A stretch of 64,000 nucleotides of DNA from Neobacillus muris (GCF_943193175.1 NZ_CALPDF010000008.1:89270-153269), one strand, 5' to 3'; shown: positions 19,020 to 28,643, numbered from the stretch's first letter. Numbers and translations: made by a program. The notes: generated by a model not told the origin, from the sequence alone.

Positions 19020-19859
19020 TTAAGAATATTTTTGTTTTGGATCAAGCGCTACCCTTAAACCATCACCGAGAAAATTCCCAGCCAGGATGGTCAGTAAAAT
19101 GGCAATCCCAGGATACACCATCATCCATGGATTCAAATCAATCATACTATAACCCTGCTGGATCAAATTCCCCCAGCTGACATCAGGAGGCTGGGCACCC
19201 AATCCAAGAAAGCTAAGAGTGGTTTCTATCAGAATCGCAATACTGAGATTAAAGGATGCTTGCACAACGATAGGTGGAGAAATATTGGGAATAATATGCC
19301 TCACCATAATCCACACGGATCCGGCACCTGAAATTTTTGCGGCCTCGACATACGGTTCTGAACGTATTTGCAGCGTTTGACCTCTGGCAAGCCGAGCAAA
19401 CTGCGGCGTAAAGATTATCCCAATCGCCATCATCGCATTCCAGAGGTTGACCCCTAAAGCACTTGTAATGCCTAAGGCAAGAATGATGGCAGGAATGGCA
19501 ATGATGCCATCTACAATTCGCATAAAAATATCATCAATGATCCCGCCAAAATAACCGCTCAAAATCCCTAAAGGAACCCCGACAAACAGTGGAATCATAA
19601 TCGCAAACAAGGAAGCTTTAATCGCTGTCTGCGTACCATTTAGCAGCTGGCTGAATATATCCGATCCCAACCCATCTGTACCCAGCCAGTGCTTGGAACT
19701 TGGGGGAGACATGACTGCTGATAAATCTTGCTTAAAAGGATCAAATGGTGCAATATAAGGAGCCAGCAGGGCAATGATGACGAGAATGGAGAGAAAGATA
19801 AAACTGATGAACGCAAGTCTTTCTGCCATTAATCGTTTGAAGATGGTTTTAAAACTCAT
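19020..19859 (-). CDS. Dipeptide ABC transporter permease, DppC/OppC type
   Basis: A 279-residue inner-membrane permease with an N-terminal hydrophobic helix and about five further membrane segments. The EAA loop that contacts the ATPases reads YVEAAKISGAGSVWIMVRHI. The start is ATG 19859, eight bases after GGAG. It is cotranscribed with the DppB-like gene. Confidence 0.92.
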   Translation of the reverse strand: MSFKTIFKRLMAERLAFISFIFLSILVIIALLAPYIAPFDPFKQDLSAVMSPPSSKHWLGTDGLGSDIFSQLLNGTQTAIKASLFAIMIPLFVGVPLGILSGYFGGIIDDIFMRIVDGIIAIPAIILALGITSALGVNLWNAMMAIGIIFTPQFARLARGQTLQIRSEPYVEAAKISGAGSVWIMVRHIIPNISPPIVVQASFNLSIAILIETTLSFLGLGAQPPDVSWGNLIQQGYSMIDLNPWMMVYPGIAILLTILAGNFLGDGLRVALDPKQKYS

Positions 19860-19875
19860 AACTTAAGCTCCTCTC

Positions 19876-20820
19876 CTAATATTCGATTCGTGGATCCAAT
19901 AAGGCATACACAAGGTCTGTAATAAAGTTAATGATAATGACCATGACAATCATAACGAGGACAACTCCCTGCACCATCGTAAAATCACGCTGTTCAATTG
20001 CATTTACCACCAGCTGGCCCATGCCGGGAATCGCAAAAATATTTTCAACTACAACCGTTGCTCCTAAGGCGGTTCCAAATAAAAGGCCAATGGTTGTTAC
20101 AACTGGCAATAGCGCATTTTGAAGACTGTGTTTAAAAATCGCCTGATAGCGGCTTGCCCCTTTGGAATAGGCGGTTCGAACATAGTCGGCATCCATCGTT
20201 TCCATAAGTGAGGAGCGCAAATGCCGGGTAATAACGGCAATCCCTGCTAAACTCAATGAAAAACCTGGCAGCAGGATGCCTTTTATAAAGGGGACCGGCC
20301 CATCTGCTATGCTGGTAAACCCAGTCGCTGGAAGCCAATTCAGTTTTAAACTAAAAAAGATAATCAGTATCATGGCTACTAAAAAGTTGGGAATTGCTGT
20401 ACCTAACGTTCCGAAAAAGCGTGCCACATAATCCATCCAGCTATTTGGGTAATAAATAGAAGTAACCGCAAAAAACATCCCGCCTGTAATGGAAAAAAAC
20501 ATCCCCACCAACACAAGCTGCATCGTAACAGAAAGTGTCTGCATCAAGGCTTCATCAACCTGCTGTCCGGTAAAGATGGACCTTCCTAAATCCCCATGAA
20601 CCGCATTATTTAACCAATGAAAATATTGAAGCATCAATGGCTGGTCAAGACCTAATTGCTGGCGCAATTCAGCTATTTTTTCATGTGTAGCGCTATCGCC
20701 AAGCATGGCCAAGACAGGATCACCGGGAATGAGTAAAATTAAAGAAAAGACGATAAGAGTTGTAATAAATAGCATCGGGATGACATAAAGCAGGCGTCGA
20801 AGCAGGAATTTCAAAAACAT
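19876..20820 (-). CDS. Dipeptide ABC transporter permease, DppB/OppB type
   Basis: A 314-residue permease with six predicted membrane segments. The family N-terminus FLLRRLLYVIPML and the EAA loop YVRTAYSKGASRYQAIFKHS are typical. I took the second of two adjacent ATGs (20820) because AGGAGG is seven bases upstream. Confidence 0.92.
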   Translation of the reverse strand: MFLKFLLRRLLYVIPMLFITTLIVFSLILLIPGDPVLAMLGDSATHEKIAELRQQLGLDQPLMLQYFHWLNNAVHGDLGRSIFTGQQVDEALMQTLSVTMQLVLVGMFFSITGGMFFAVTSIYYPNSWMDYVARFFGTLGTAIPNFLVAMILIIFFSLKLNWLPATGFTSIADGPVPFIKGILLPGFSLSLAGIAVITRHLRSSLMETMDADYVRTAYSKGASRYQAIFKHSLQNALLPVVTTIGLLFGTALGATVVVENIFAIPGMGQLVVNAIEQRDFTMVQGVVLVMIVMVIIINFITDLVYALLDPRIEY

Positions 20821-20881
20821 CATTAGACCTCCTTTTAAAAGAGAGTGAAGCAGGACTTAAAATCCCACTTCACCGTTCGAA

Positions 20882-22450
20882 TCATTTTTCAACCCAAAGC
20901 GTTGAGAAGATTGGCTTTCCTAACAAGTTAGGCTCAAAGCCTTTGACCTTCTTGTTCATAGCATGAGTGGCCGGCGTGGTGAATAGTGGAATGGCTATTC
21001 CTTGTTGAATAATCGCCTCATTGCTTATTTTCCCATAAAGCTCGGCACGTTTTTCCTGCTCATAGGTGGAGGCCGCCTCAGAAATTAGGCCTTCCAATTC
21101 TGGTGTTGAAATTTTCCCAGGATTATAGAAGCTATCTTTTGAGTAAAGGCTATTAATCGTCATTTGTGGATCCGGACGCCCTGACCAGCTTCCTGTCAGA
21201 GCATCTGTGTTGTTATCCGTCATAAACTTCTGGACAGCTGCGTTGGCTTCTAATGTTTCGATGTTGACGGTTATGCCTACCTTTTCCAGCTGCCCTTTAA
21301 TTGCATTCGCTAACCTTGACCAATATTCAATTGGATAGGTTACTAGTGTGAAAGAAACATCCTTAAGACCAGCATCCTTCAACAGCTGCTTTGATTTTTC
21401 AGGGTCATATTTGAGGCTAATGCTATCGTCATGTGCCCAATATCCTTTAGGGAATGGCTGATCGGCTACTTCCCCTTGGCCAAAGTTAATCGCTTTAATC
21501 AATTCCTCTCGATCAATTCCGTATAAGACAGCTAACCTTACCGCTTTGTTATCAAACGGTTCGACACTCGCTTTAAGATACAGCATAAAATGCCCTAAAG
21601 TATTTTCGCTGTTTAAGACAATATCAGCATTTTTCTCTAATGAAGCAGCGTTTTGTACTGCTACCCCCGGAACAAAATCAACCTGGCCAGACTTCAAGGC
21701 ATTGATTTGCGAATTAGCATCAGGAATCACTTTGACCGTTATTTTATCAAGGTACGGTTTGCCCTTATCCCAGTAATCTTTATTGGCTTCATACACAATC
21801 TCGCCATTTGGAACATGACTTTTCACTTTAAACGGCCCGGCACCAACCGGATGCTGAGAATAATCTGCTCCATACTGTTCAACCGCAGTTGGAGAAACCA
21901 TCATTCCGCCGCGATCAGATAACGCTAGCAAGATAGATGAATCTGGCTTTGACAAATGAAGTTTCACTGTTGAATCGTCCACCACTTCAACACTTTCAAT
22001 ACTCTTTAAATCACTAATTTGTGAATCCTTTGAATTCACGCGGTCAATGTTAAATTTCACGGCCTCACCATTAAATGGCGTCCCATCATGGAACTTTACA
22101 TCTTTTTTAAGATGAAGAACCAGCGTCTTGTCGTCTGGATATTCCCAAGACTCCGCTAAACCAGGTTCTGGTTTCATATCTGGGGTGAATTTTACCAGTG
22201 GTTCATAAACCGGCCATAATAGCGCATGGTCATTACCTGTCGTCCCCTTAATTGGGTCAAAGTTAGTAATATCTACAGCATAGGCAACCGTTAATTCACC
22301 GCCTTGCTTGGGTTCCCCTGATGCTTCACTGTCCGGTTTCGTACTTGGTTTTTCTTTAGTACTTGAATTCGAACTACATCCAGCCATTACCATCGTCAAA
22401 GCAACTAATAGCATAACTATCGTTAGAAAACTTTTCTTTCGTTTTGACAT
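20882..22450 (-). CDS. Substrate-binding lipoprotein, DppA/OppA family
   Basis: A 522-residue extracellular binding protein (SBP_bac_5). A basic n-region, hydrophobic core and lipobox VMAGC put the lipidated Cys at residue 25; a Ser/Thr/Lys-rich linker follows. This family binds peptides but also nickel, glutathione, opines and other ligands. Its neighbours are hydrolases and CoA-transferases rather than peptidases, so a non-peptide ligand is plausible. Confidence 0.93.
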   Translation of the reverse strand: MSKRKKSFLTIVMLLVALTMVMAGCSSNSSTKEKPSTKPDSEASGEPKQGGELTVAYAVDITNFDPIKGTTGNDHALLWPVYEPLVKFTPDMKPEPGLAESWEYPDDKTLVLHLKKDVKFHDGTPFNGEAVKFNIDRVNSKDSQISDLKSIESVEVVDDSTVKLHLSKPDSSILLALSDRGGMMVSPTAVEQYGADYSQHPVGAGPFKVKSHVPNGEIVYEANKDYWDKGKPYLDKITVKVIPDANSQINALKSGQVDFVPGVAVQNAASLEKNADIVLNSENTLGHFMLYLKASVEPFDNKAVRLAVLYGIDREELIKAINFGQGEVADQPFPKGYWAHDDSISLKYDPEKSKQLLKDAGLKDVSFTLVTYPIEYWSRLANAIKGQLEKVGITVNIETLEANAAVQKFMTDNNTDALTGSWSGRPDPQMTINSLYSKDSFYNPGKISTPELEGLISEAASTYEQEKRAELYGKISNEAIIQQGIAIPLFTTPATHAMNKKVKGFEPNLLGKPIFSTLWVEK

Positions 22451-22469
22451 TGTATTTCCCCCATTTTTA

Positions 22470-23957
22470 CTATCTATTCTGTAAAACTTGTTCCCAATTC
22501 AGACGGTTTTGACGATCAAGGTCATGGACCACCTCAGTTTTCGTATTAAAAACCATGGTCGCCCTGTTTTCTAATTCATATTTCGGCCACTCAGGTAATT
22601 CTGGTGTATTCGGATCCCCATGACGCGCGAAGGCAATCCATGCATGGTGCATCTGTTCGGCTAACTGGCAACGATGAGGATCATTTCCTGTCATCTTTTC
22701 CGTCTCTGGATAATCCAGGGTGTTCCAAACGAATGGAATCTCAAGTGCATGAAAAGCCTTTAAAGCTCCAGCAAATACCGGACTTTCATAGTCAAAGCGG
22801 TACATCCACACTGGCGCACCGTGCTTTGCTTGGCTCTCACTAAATGAAATGGCGGGATATGTAAAGACGTAGTGAGTCATTGCCTCTTCATAGAGTGTTT
22901 GATCTAACTCATTCTCCTGGATGACATATTTGGAAACATTCTGCCAAAAAGGTGCAAATGAAAGTTCAAAAATAGGCTTGAGTTTACTTTGATCTATGTG
23001 TGCCCACATCGGATCGAAATGTGTAAAAAGCAGTGATTCATCCTTATTCGTACCGACTAATACAGGGATATCACATGCATTACCTTCTTCTAGTACTTTT
23101 TCTGGCTGGCCGGAGAGTATGATACCATCTCCAACAGGACCGAATGCTGTTCGTGGAAAAATCTTTATGGCCTTTAATATTGTTTCTGCCGGAATTTTTT
23201 CTAATGTTGACAAGTCTTCGGGGTCCACCTGAAGTTCAGCGAGCAGCTGCTCTGTCATTTCGTTTGCTTTTTCTCTCGTTACCTTACATCTAGCCGTCCC
23301 GCTTTGCAGGATCGCTTTATGAAAAAGCCCTTTTGCCATTGGCATCGATAATAAATTACCGACGCTGACAGCTCCAGCTGATTCACCAAAAATTGTGATG
23401 TTTTCCGGATCGCCGCCAAACGCTTCGATATTTTCCTTGACCCATAATAAGGCAGCCATTTGATCGAGGAGTCCGCAATTTCCTGAACCTCGATAGGCTT
23501 CACCCGCTACATCCGTTAAATGGAGAAAGCCAAAAACGCCGAGTCGATAATTGAGCGTGACGACCACCACATCGCCCCGCTGGGCAAAGGATTTCCCATC
23601 ATACATATGGCTTGAACCAGAGCCATACATAAAAGAACCGCCATGGATCCATACCATTACAGGCCGCCGTTTATCATCTGCACCAGGGGACCAAATATTG
23701 AGATATAAACAATCCTCATGTTTATTCACTGGTGCGTCACCCAAAAACCTCATAGCCGGACTCTCGGATTGAACTGCTGCCGGAGCAAACTCTTTCGCGT
23801 CCCTCACCCCGGCCCAGATTTCCAGCTCTTGCGGCGGACGAAACCGAAGTGAGTGAATGGGTGGTGCCGCATAGGGTATCCCTCTCCAACTATAAACCTC
23901 TCCCTCTCGTATCCCTTCGACGACCCCAAACCGGGTTTTTACCAAGGTTTCCGACAT
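22470..23957 (-). CDS. Type B carboxylesterase (PnbA-like)
   Basis: A 495-residue alpha/beta-hydrolase of the carboxylesterase/p-nitrobenzyl esterase family. Nucleophile Ser193 sits in GESAGAVSV, the oxyanion hole HGGSF is near residue 105, and the acid (TNKDES) and His (AFHALEIPF) regions are present. There is no signal peptide, so it acts inside the cell. The start is ATG 23957, seven bases after AGGAGG. It is the first gene of the long train and lies downstream of two cre-like sites, suggesting it makes the first cut on the imported ester. Confidence 0.92.
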   Translation of the reverse strand: MSETLVKTRFGVVEGIREGEVYSWRGIPYAAPPIHSLRFRPPQELEIWAGVRDAKEFAPAAVQSESPAMRFLGDAPVNKHEDCLYLNIWSPGADDKRRPVMVWIHGGSFMYGSGSSHMYDGKSFAQRGDVVVVTLNYRLGVFGFLHLTDVAGEAYRGSGNCGLLDQMAALLWVKENIEAFGGDPENITIFGESAGAVSVGNLLSMPMAKGLFHKAILQSGTARCKVTREKANEMTEQLLAELQVDPEDLSTLEKIPAETILKAIKIFPRTAFGPVGDGIILSGQPEKVLEEGNACDIPVLVGTNKDESLLFTHFDPMWAHIDQSKLKPIFELSFAPFWQNVSKYVIQENELDQTLYEEAMTHYVFTYPAISFSESQAKHGAPVWMYRFDYESPVFAGALKAFHALEIPFVWNTLDYPETEKMTGNDPHRCQLAEQMHHAWIAFARHGDPNTPELPEWPKYELENRATMVFNTKTEVVHDLDRQNRLNWEQVLQNR

Positions 23958-24095
23958 TTTATAACCTCCTACTCCAAAACCGAATCACAAAATCAGCAAG
24001 TTGAAAATCACTTTCCTTAGTATTACGAAAAACTCAGTTTTGAGATAAATCATTCTTTGGTATTGTGAGGAAAAAGTGCGTTACATTACACAAAA

Positions 24096-24109
24096 GGTAA
24101 ACGCTTTCT
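24096..24109. promoter_or_regulatory. CcpA cre-like box
   Basis: GGTAAACGCTTTCT matches the Bacillus cre consensus TGWAARCGYTWNCW at 13 of 14 positions. It lies about 140 bases upstream of the carboxylesterase start, so it could repress the operon when a preferred sugar is present. Confidence 0.65.
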
Positions 24110-24274
24110 CTTTTCTTTAAATAAATTGCTATCAAATAAGACAAATACTTGGTTGGTATTGCAGAATATAAACTTTGGGTAAGAGCTGGTAAAGGGATCT
24201 CCTGAGGTAGTTTTTGCGGACTTTTCAATGATGAACAGGACTCACAACCCGTGAAACCTTTAAGAGTTAGAATA

Positions 24275-24288
24275 TAAAGCGTTTTCAT
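24275..24288. promoter_or_regulatory. Second CcpA cre-like box
   Basis: ATAAAGCGTTTTCA matches the cre consensus at 12 of 14 positions. It lies about 180 bases upstream of the first box; two boxes could allow cooperative CcpA binding. Confidence 0.45.
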
Positions 24289-24404
24289 TTTATTGGTAAA
24301 AAATAGGTTTTTAGATTAATGGACTTCTTTTTCTTTCACTCACCACCTTTACATATTCTAGAAAACACGAATAATTTAAAACAATTGCAACCAATAAATT
24401 AACC

Positions 24405-24540
24405 TATATTAACCAAGCTAAATTTAGGTATTTATCACTCTTTTTAGAATTGTCAGATTAATTTAACAACAATATAACATGTGATATATTTTTAAGTCAA
24501 CAAAAAATTGATATATATTAACCATTAATTAGGTATAAAT
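24405..24540. repeat. Two imperfect direct repeats (24405-24434 and 24514-24540)
   Basis: Both units start TATATTAACCA and continue, after a short variable stretch, with TTAGGTAT. They are about 109 bases apart. They could be activator sites (for example for the AraC protein of the downstream operon) or chance AT-rich similarity. Confidence 0.35.
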
Positions 24541-24854
24541 TTTTTTCAAGAATTAACTTTTTTGTACAGGATTAGAGGGAAGTCAGATCGCTTTCAATCA
24601 TGAAAATGCCGCCCCATTGATGTCTGAAGCGGCAAAGTTCTGTCCAAATTAAAAGGGAAAATAATCAAATTGACTTGTAAATTCGAACTAAGTTGATTTT
24701 TTCTGATTCGTTTACGAGTTTCCTTTATATTTCTTCTTGCTGCTCAGTTCTGTTTATACGCAAAAAGCTAACTAGATTATACTTAGGCATTTTTCCCCGT
24801 TTCTATTAATTTGGCTAATTCCATCCACCTATTCATTGAAGCCGTTTCCCAGGA

Positions 24855-25307
24855 CTATATCGTCTTCCCTTTTTTATTTGCATCTGCATCCAAACCTGCC
24901 CCAATGGCTAAACCTGTACACATTCCAATAGCTATTCCTATACCAATATTTTCAAAAATAGTTAGTCCAAACACAACACCTATGCTCATTCCCAAAGACA
25001 TGAAAATGGATAGATAATATCCCTCTGGCAGCAGCTTATGATTTTTCTGGAGGTGAGAAGTGATCCCATAGATAAATTGTTTATGTTGTTTAAAATCAGT
25101 CTCATCCTGGTTCGCTTCGAGTTGAATGAAATACTCCTCTAATTCAAGCAAATAGTACTGACATTCTTCGCAGCTTTCTGAAAAGATACTTAGCTTTTCT
25201 ACTGCCCGTTCACATTTATCCAAATCAAGCTGCTTTAATCTTTCTTTACTTACGGTATCTCTTAGCTTCTTTAAAATCGTTTTGACGAACTCAATTCGAT
25301 CTTCCAA
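24855..25307 (-). CDS. Small membrane protein with glycine-zipper segment
   Basis: A 150-residue protein I do not recognise. Residues 1-95 are soluble, helical and charged, with a CEEC motif near residue 46. Residues about 100-140 form two hydrophobic helices rich in Gly at regular spacing (GMSIGVVFGLTIF, then GIGIAIGMCTGLAIGAG), a glycine-zipper pattern seen in oligomerising membrane proteins. The tail is polar. I chose the TTG at 25307, eight bases after GGAGG; the GTG at 25316 overlaps that site. No neighbours give a functional clue. Confidence 0.65.
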   Translation of the reverse strand: MEDRIEFVKTILKKLRDTVSKERLKQLDLDKCERAVEKLSIFSESCEECQYYLLELEEYFIQLEANQDETDFKQHKQFIYGITSHLQKNHKLLPEGYYLSIFMSLGMSIGVVFGLTIFENIGIGIAIGMCTGLAIGAGLDADANKKGKTI

Positions 25308-25404
25308 GGATCCCACCTCCTAATTTGTCATACGGTTGATTAATGATTTTGTTTCACTTTTTAGTTTTGTAGTAATTTCAATCGTATATAATAAGTGAGA
25401 TCAT

Positions 25405-25515
25405 GATTAAATTAAAAAAGACCAGACATGCAGCCACATGTCTGATCCAGCAATTTACTGGTCTCTATAAGGAATCGGCTATTACGGGGAAATAATCCAC
25501 CAGAGCTATGTTAAC
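25405..25515. repeat. Interspersed hairpin repeat, copy C
   Basis: AATTAAAAAAGACCAGACATG leads into a hairpin, GACCAGACATG at 25420-25430 paired with CATGTCTGATC at 25437-25447. The downstream half is diverged but retains AATAATCCACC. It lies between the glycine-zipper gene and the methyltransferase. Confidence 0.65.
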
Positions 25516-25542
25516 TCAAGAATTGATTTTATAGAGGCTTCC

Positions 25543-26322
25543 CTATTTTACCGCCTTCCAAATTGTCCATCTATCTTTTTCAACTATTGTCGAATTAGCT
25601 GAAATCGAGTGACCGATTACTCGTACAAGTTCCAGCAATTCTTTATCGGTTAATTCGTGCAAAATGCTTCTGCCCGTTCTCTCAAGTAAATCCGTTTGTA
25701 ATTGCTCTTTTGTTTCATATACTTTTCTTGTTTCCCATAAGGTAACTTCTTGAATATCTCTAAACCCCGCTTCCTTTAGCGCCTCCACCACAACTTGGCT
25801 GCTATGCCTGCGCCTTGTCTCCTTTTCAATTAATTCAGGAAATTGTTCAAAAAAATAACCTCGAATATGACTTTCGCTTCCTTTTACTAAACAATCTTCC
25901 GGTGTCCGATCTTGAACAATTAAATATCCTTTGTCTTTTAATATTCGATTCGCTTCCTTAAAGCATTGATGTAAATCATCAAGATGGTGAATTAGCGCCC
26001 TTTCTAACAATAAATCATATCTGCTGCTAGTTAATCCTGAACAGTAAGCATTCCCCTGCTTGAACATGATATTCGTGTATTCCTTGCCATTTTCTCTTGC
26101 CCCATCAAGAATAGCCTCTGAAAAATCAACACCGGTAACAGAAAGAATTCCCATATCAGATAGTGCTTTGGTGTAAATTCCACCGCCACAGCCTATATCA
26201 GCAGCAATGGAAATATTCTCGATAGGCAGCAGTTCTTTTATCGCGTTTATCCATGAAAAATCAGCGCTTCTAGAAGAATAGGTATTTCGATTTTTCTTAT
26301 TATGAAAATCAATGCCCACCAT
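25543..26322 (-). CDS. Class I SAM-dependent methyltransferase
   Basis: A 259-residue methyltransferase with motif I AADIGCGGG near residue 41, an acidic end of strand 2 (VTGVDFSEA), and the HHLDD segment after strand 4. The methyl acceptor is not evident; the UbiE/Methyltransf_11 branch is the closest by eye. The start is ATG 26322, after AAAAGGGTG. It is divergent from the GntR regulator gene and separated from it by about 260 bases. Confidence 0.85.
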   Translation of the reverse strand: MVGIDFHNKKNRNTYSSRSADFSWINAIKELLPIENISIAADIGCGGGIYTKALSDMGILSVTGVDFSEAILDGARENGKEYTNIMFKQGNAYCSGLTSSRYDLLLERALIHHLDDLHQCFKEANRILKDKGYLIVQDRTPEDCLVKGSESHIRGYFFEQFPELIEKETRRRHSSQVVVEALKEAGFRDIQEVTLWETRKVYETKEQLQTDLLERTGRSILHELTDKELLELVRVIGHSISANSTIVEKDRWTIWKAVK

Positions 26323-26580
26323 ACATCACCCTTTTGTTATTTTTGATCCGTAAAATTTGTCCCGTGTTTTCCTAAAATTCCTGCCTTCAATGTTATACCT
26401 TCTTTTTTGATAAGGGAATTTTAAATTAGTTATAAGTTATGATAAGTCTTACTTATAAAATAGAAAAACTTTAACGGCCTGTTTCAGGTAAATGATGGAT
26501 ATTTTTTTACTTGAGATTAACACAAGGAGTGTTTTACAATTATTTTCCTCTCAGTTAAAATATAAACAGGAGATGAGCAG

Positions 26581-27261
26581 ATGAATTTAGAAAATAAACG
26601 ATCTTTATCAAAAGTTCAACATCGAAAACTTGTTGATGAGGTTTTAGAGCAATTAAAAAGTTATTTACTTTCAGGGAAATATAAAGTTGATGATAAAATT
26701 CCAACAGAACCCCAATTAATGGAGGTATTAGGTATTGGTCGTTCAACACTGCGTGAAGTGATTAAAATATTAGTCTATGCTGGTGTTCTTGAAGTAAGGC
26801 AGGGAGATGGCACTTATATTCGTTCACTTCATCTTTCTTCAAGTAATTTTGAACAGAGACTGAATGAAGCAACAATTGAGGATATATATGAAGTAAGGCG
26901 AATGCTGGATTTAGAAGTCGTAAAATTAGCAGTCCAAAGACGTTCAAACGAAGATTTACTTAAAATGAAAGAATACTTGGATAAAAGAAACCAAGCACTT
27001 CAATTAGGGAATTATTCGGAATATATTGATTCAGATATTCAGTTTCATCTGTCTATCGCTAAAGCAAGTAAAAACGATGTCTTATATGAATTGTACCAAA
27101 CTATTACTCCTAAACTACAAACTATTTTGAGTGGACTTATTCTCAAAACCAATAATTATAATGATAATACTAATATTCACGTACAGTTATTTAATTCAAT
27201 CTTAAATCAAAATGCAAAAGAGGCAGAAAAATATGCAATAGATAATTTGGAGTTGAAATAA
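26581..27261 (+). CDS. GntR-family regulator, FadR (FCD) subfamily
   Basis: A 226-residue regulator with an N-terminal winged helix (residues about 15-75, including KIPTEPQLMEVLGIGRSTLREVIKIL) and a C-terminal helical FCD ligand domain (about 95-220) with the metal-site residues in DIQFHLSIAKAS. The start is ATG 26581, eight bases after GGAG. The MOSC gene lies 80 bases downstream on the same strand and may be cotranscribed or regulated by it. The inducer is unknown. Confidence 0.9.
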   Translation: MNLENKRSLSKVQHRKLVDEVLEQLKSYLLSGKYKVDDKIPTEPQLMEVLGIGRSTLREVIKILVYAGVLEVRQGDGTYIRSLHLSSSNFEQRLNEATIEDIYEVRRMLDLEVVKLAVQRRSNEDLLKMKEYLDKRNQALQLGNYSEYIDSDIQFHLSIAKASKNDVLYELYQTITPKLQTILSGLILKTNNYNDNTNIHVQLFNSILNQNAKEAEKYAIDNLELK

Positions 27262-27340
27262 ACTCCAATAATTTCGCCTTAAACATCTGATGATATGCTG
27301 AATATACGATTGGAATATTATTATATACGGAGGTTTTAAA

Positions 27341-28009
27341 ATGAAAAATCAAAAATATCAAGTAAAATCATTAAATGTCGGGAAAATCGAAACACTAACC
27401 TATGGCAACAGAACATTCGAATCAGCTATCAGAAAGAAATCTGTCAAAGAACCCATTTTTTTAAGTAAAACAGGATTTATTAGTGATGAGCAAGCATATG
27501 AACATCACGGTGGCGAGGATAAAGCTGTATGTTTATATCCTTATGATTACTATTCCTATTGGAGTGATATTTTAAATAACTTTAGTAATACAGCTTTGTT
27601 CGGTGAAAATCTAACAGTTAATGGATTAAAAGAAGATAATGCCCATATTGGAAATATTTATACTTTTGGTGAAGCAATAATTCAGGTCTCCGAACCCCGA
27701 AATCCTTGTTATAAACTTGCTGCAAAATACGAAGTGCCTAATTTGGTGATTCGAATGAGAGATACTGGCTATACAGGGTTCCTTTTACGGGTATTGAAGG
27801 AGGGAATGGTAACATCAAACGATGACTTAGTGCTTCTTGAAGAACATCCTCAACAAGTTTCTGTATCATTAGTTAATGATGTGAAATTTTTTGACAAATA
27901 TAATAAAGAGAAACTTGAAAAAGTATTATCTGTTGATGCTCTATCAGAAAGTCTGCGTACTATTTTAGTAAAACAATTTCTATTCAAAACAACAAATCGA
28001 TGGGAATAG
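27341..28009 (+). CDS. MOSC-domain protein (YiiM-like)
   Basis: A 222-residue protein of the MOSC family, sulfur-carrier relatives of the molybdenum cofactor sulfurase C-terminus. It shows the family markers EHHGGEDKAVCLYP, GENLTV and a conserved Cys in PRNPCYKL. YiiM relatives reduce N-hydroxylated bases together with molybdenum cofactor. The start is ATG 27341, seven bases after GGAGG. The C-terminal 3-alpha extension typical of YiiM is present. Confidence 0.88.
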   Translation: MKNQKYQVKSLNVGKIETLTYGNRTFESAIRKKSVKEPIFLSKTGFISDEQAYEHHGGEDKAVCLYPYDYYSYWSDILNNFSNTALFGENLTVNGLKEDNAHIGNIYTFGEAIIQVSEPRNPCYKLAAKYEVPNLVIRMRDTGYTGFLLRVLKEGMVTSNDDLVLLEEHPQQVSVSLVNDVKFFDKYNKEKLEKVLSVDALSESLRTILVKQFLFKTTNRWE

Positions 28010-28337
28010 TTGTTTTTAATTTACGGGCAATCATTCATAAAGATGGTTGCCTAACAAAATCATAAATTTCATACTTAAACAAGGTAATTTCATTAAAATT
28101 TTAGCTGTACTAACAATACGTTTCTCTCTCCAAAAAACCCATTTGTAAGATGATGTACATAAGGTTCCCTCCAAGGGGATCGCCTATATGTCAAGGATAG
28201 TCCACCCCGGTTAGCCAAAACTCAAGGGTGGATTATTTCTTATGTCAACTAACCCTTATTTATTTCGTGGAACAACTACTAGGAAACTAGGATATTCCGG
28301 CAGTTCCAGGTACAGATTCTGCCTATTTCTTTTCCAG
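28010..28337. other. Spacer with repeat copy E
   Basis: About 330 bases without a gene. A weak hairpin (GGCAATCAT...ATGGTTGCC, 28024-28050) follows the MOSC gene without a T run, and repeat copy E occupies about 28161-28243. Confidence 0.5.
28161..28243. repeat. Interspersed two-hairpin repeat, copy E (3' half)
   Basis: Carries the conserved 3' hairpin: TCCACCC (28201-28207) and GGGTGGA (28226-28232), with CGGTTAGCC and AAACTC in the loop as in copy B, followed by TTATTTCTTATG. Upstream it shares GGTTCCC...GGGGATCGCC with copy D. The 5' GACC hairpin is degenerate or missing. Confidence 0.65.
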
Positions 28338-28535
28338 CTATTTCTTAAATATAATCATGGCAGTGTATTTTGTATCTGGATATACCCCATATTCCATATG
28401 TGAGCTTACAGCAAGAGGAACCGTATTGTATTTGACATCTATAAGCTTTCCTTCCTCTATTGAGCCAAGAAAATCATGAACTAACCGAATAAGCTCTGTA
28501 AAGTCTGTACTTTGAAAACCTTTTGCCTCGTACAT
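28338..28535 (-). CDS. Cse60-like small sporulation protein
   Basis: A 65-residue protein whose layout (short N-terminal strand, amphipathic helix VHDFLGS, LIDVKYN strand, final YTAMIIFKK strand) resembles Cse60 of Bacillus, a small sigma-E-regulated sporulation protein of unknown function. The start is ATG 28535 with a strong AAAGGAGG site. The similarity is by pattern only. It could also be a generic small DUF protein. Confidence 0.55.
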   Translation of the reverse strand: MYEAKGFQSTDFTELIRLVHDFLGSIEEGKLIDVKYNTVPLAVSSHMEYGVYPDTKYTAMIIFKK

Positions 28536-28622
28536 TTATTCACCCTCCTTTCAAAGAAATGTATAAGAACCATTTTAATATAAGAAAAATATCAACATAA
28601 GTTAATCCCGGCTAAAACAAAA

Positions 28623-28643
28623 GGGTTGTCTCGGAGACACCCC
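28623..28643 (-). terminator. Terminator after the CarD-family gene
   Basis: Stem GGGGTGTCTC / GAGACAACCC with a one-base loop, followed on the minus strand by TTTTGTTTT. It lies 170 bases downstream of the CarD-family stop. Confidence 0.6.

Larger units (their letters stand above)
23958..24854. other. Long regulatory spacer upstream of the catabolic gene train
   Basis: About 900 AT-rich bases without a convincing gene. It contains two cre-like boxes (24096-24109, 24275-24288), two imperfect direct repeats (24405-24434, 24514-24540) and a TGCCGC...GCGGCA hairpin near 24606-24634, which may end the gene to its right on the minus strand. An 84-residue open frame at 24034-24288 spans the cre boxes and looks spurious. 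Confidence 0.6.

Noticed and set aside
24034..24288. 84-residue minus-strand open frame upstream of the carboxylesterase
   Set aside because: It spans both cre boxes, has no clear ribosome site and no recognisable motif; it is probably chance in a regulatory spacer.
24170..24290. Possible riboswitch or T-box leader before the carboxylesterase operon
   Set aside because: No conserved T-box, cobalamin or other riboswitch core could be found; the cre boxes explain the conserved-looking segments better.
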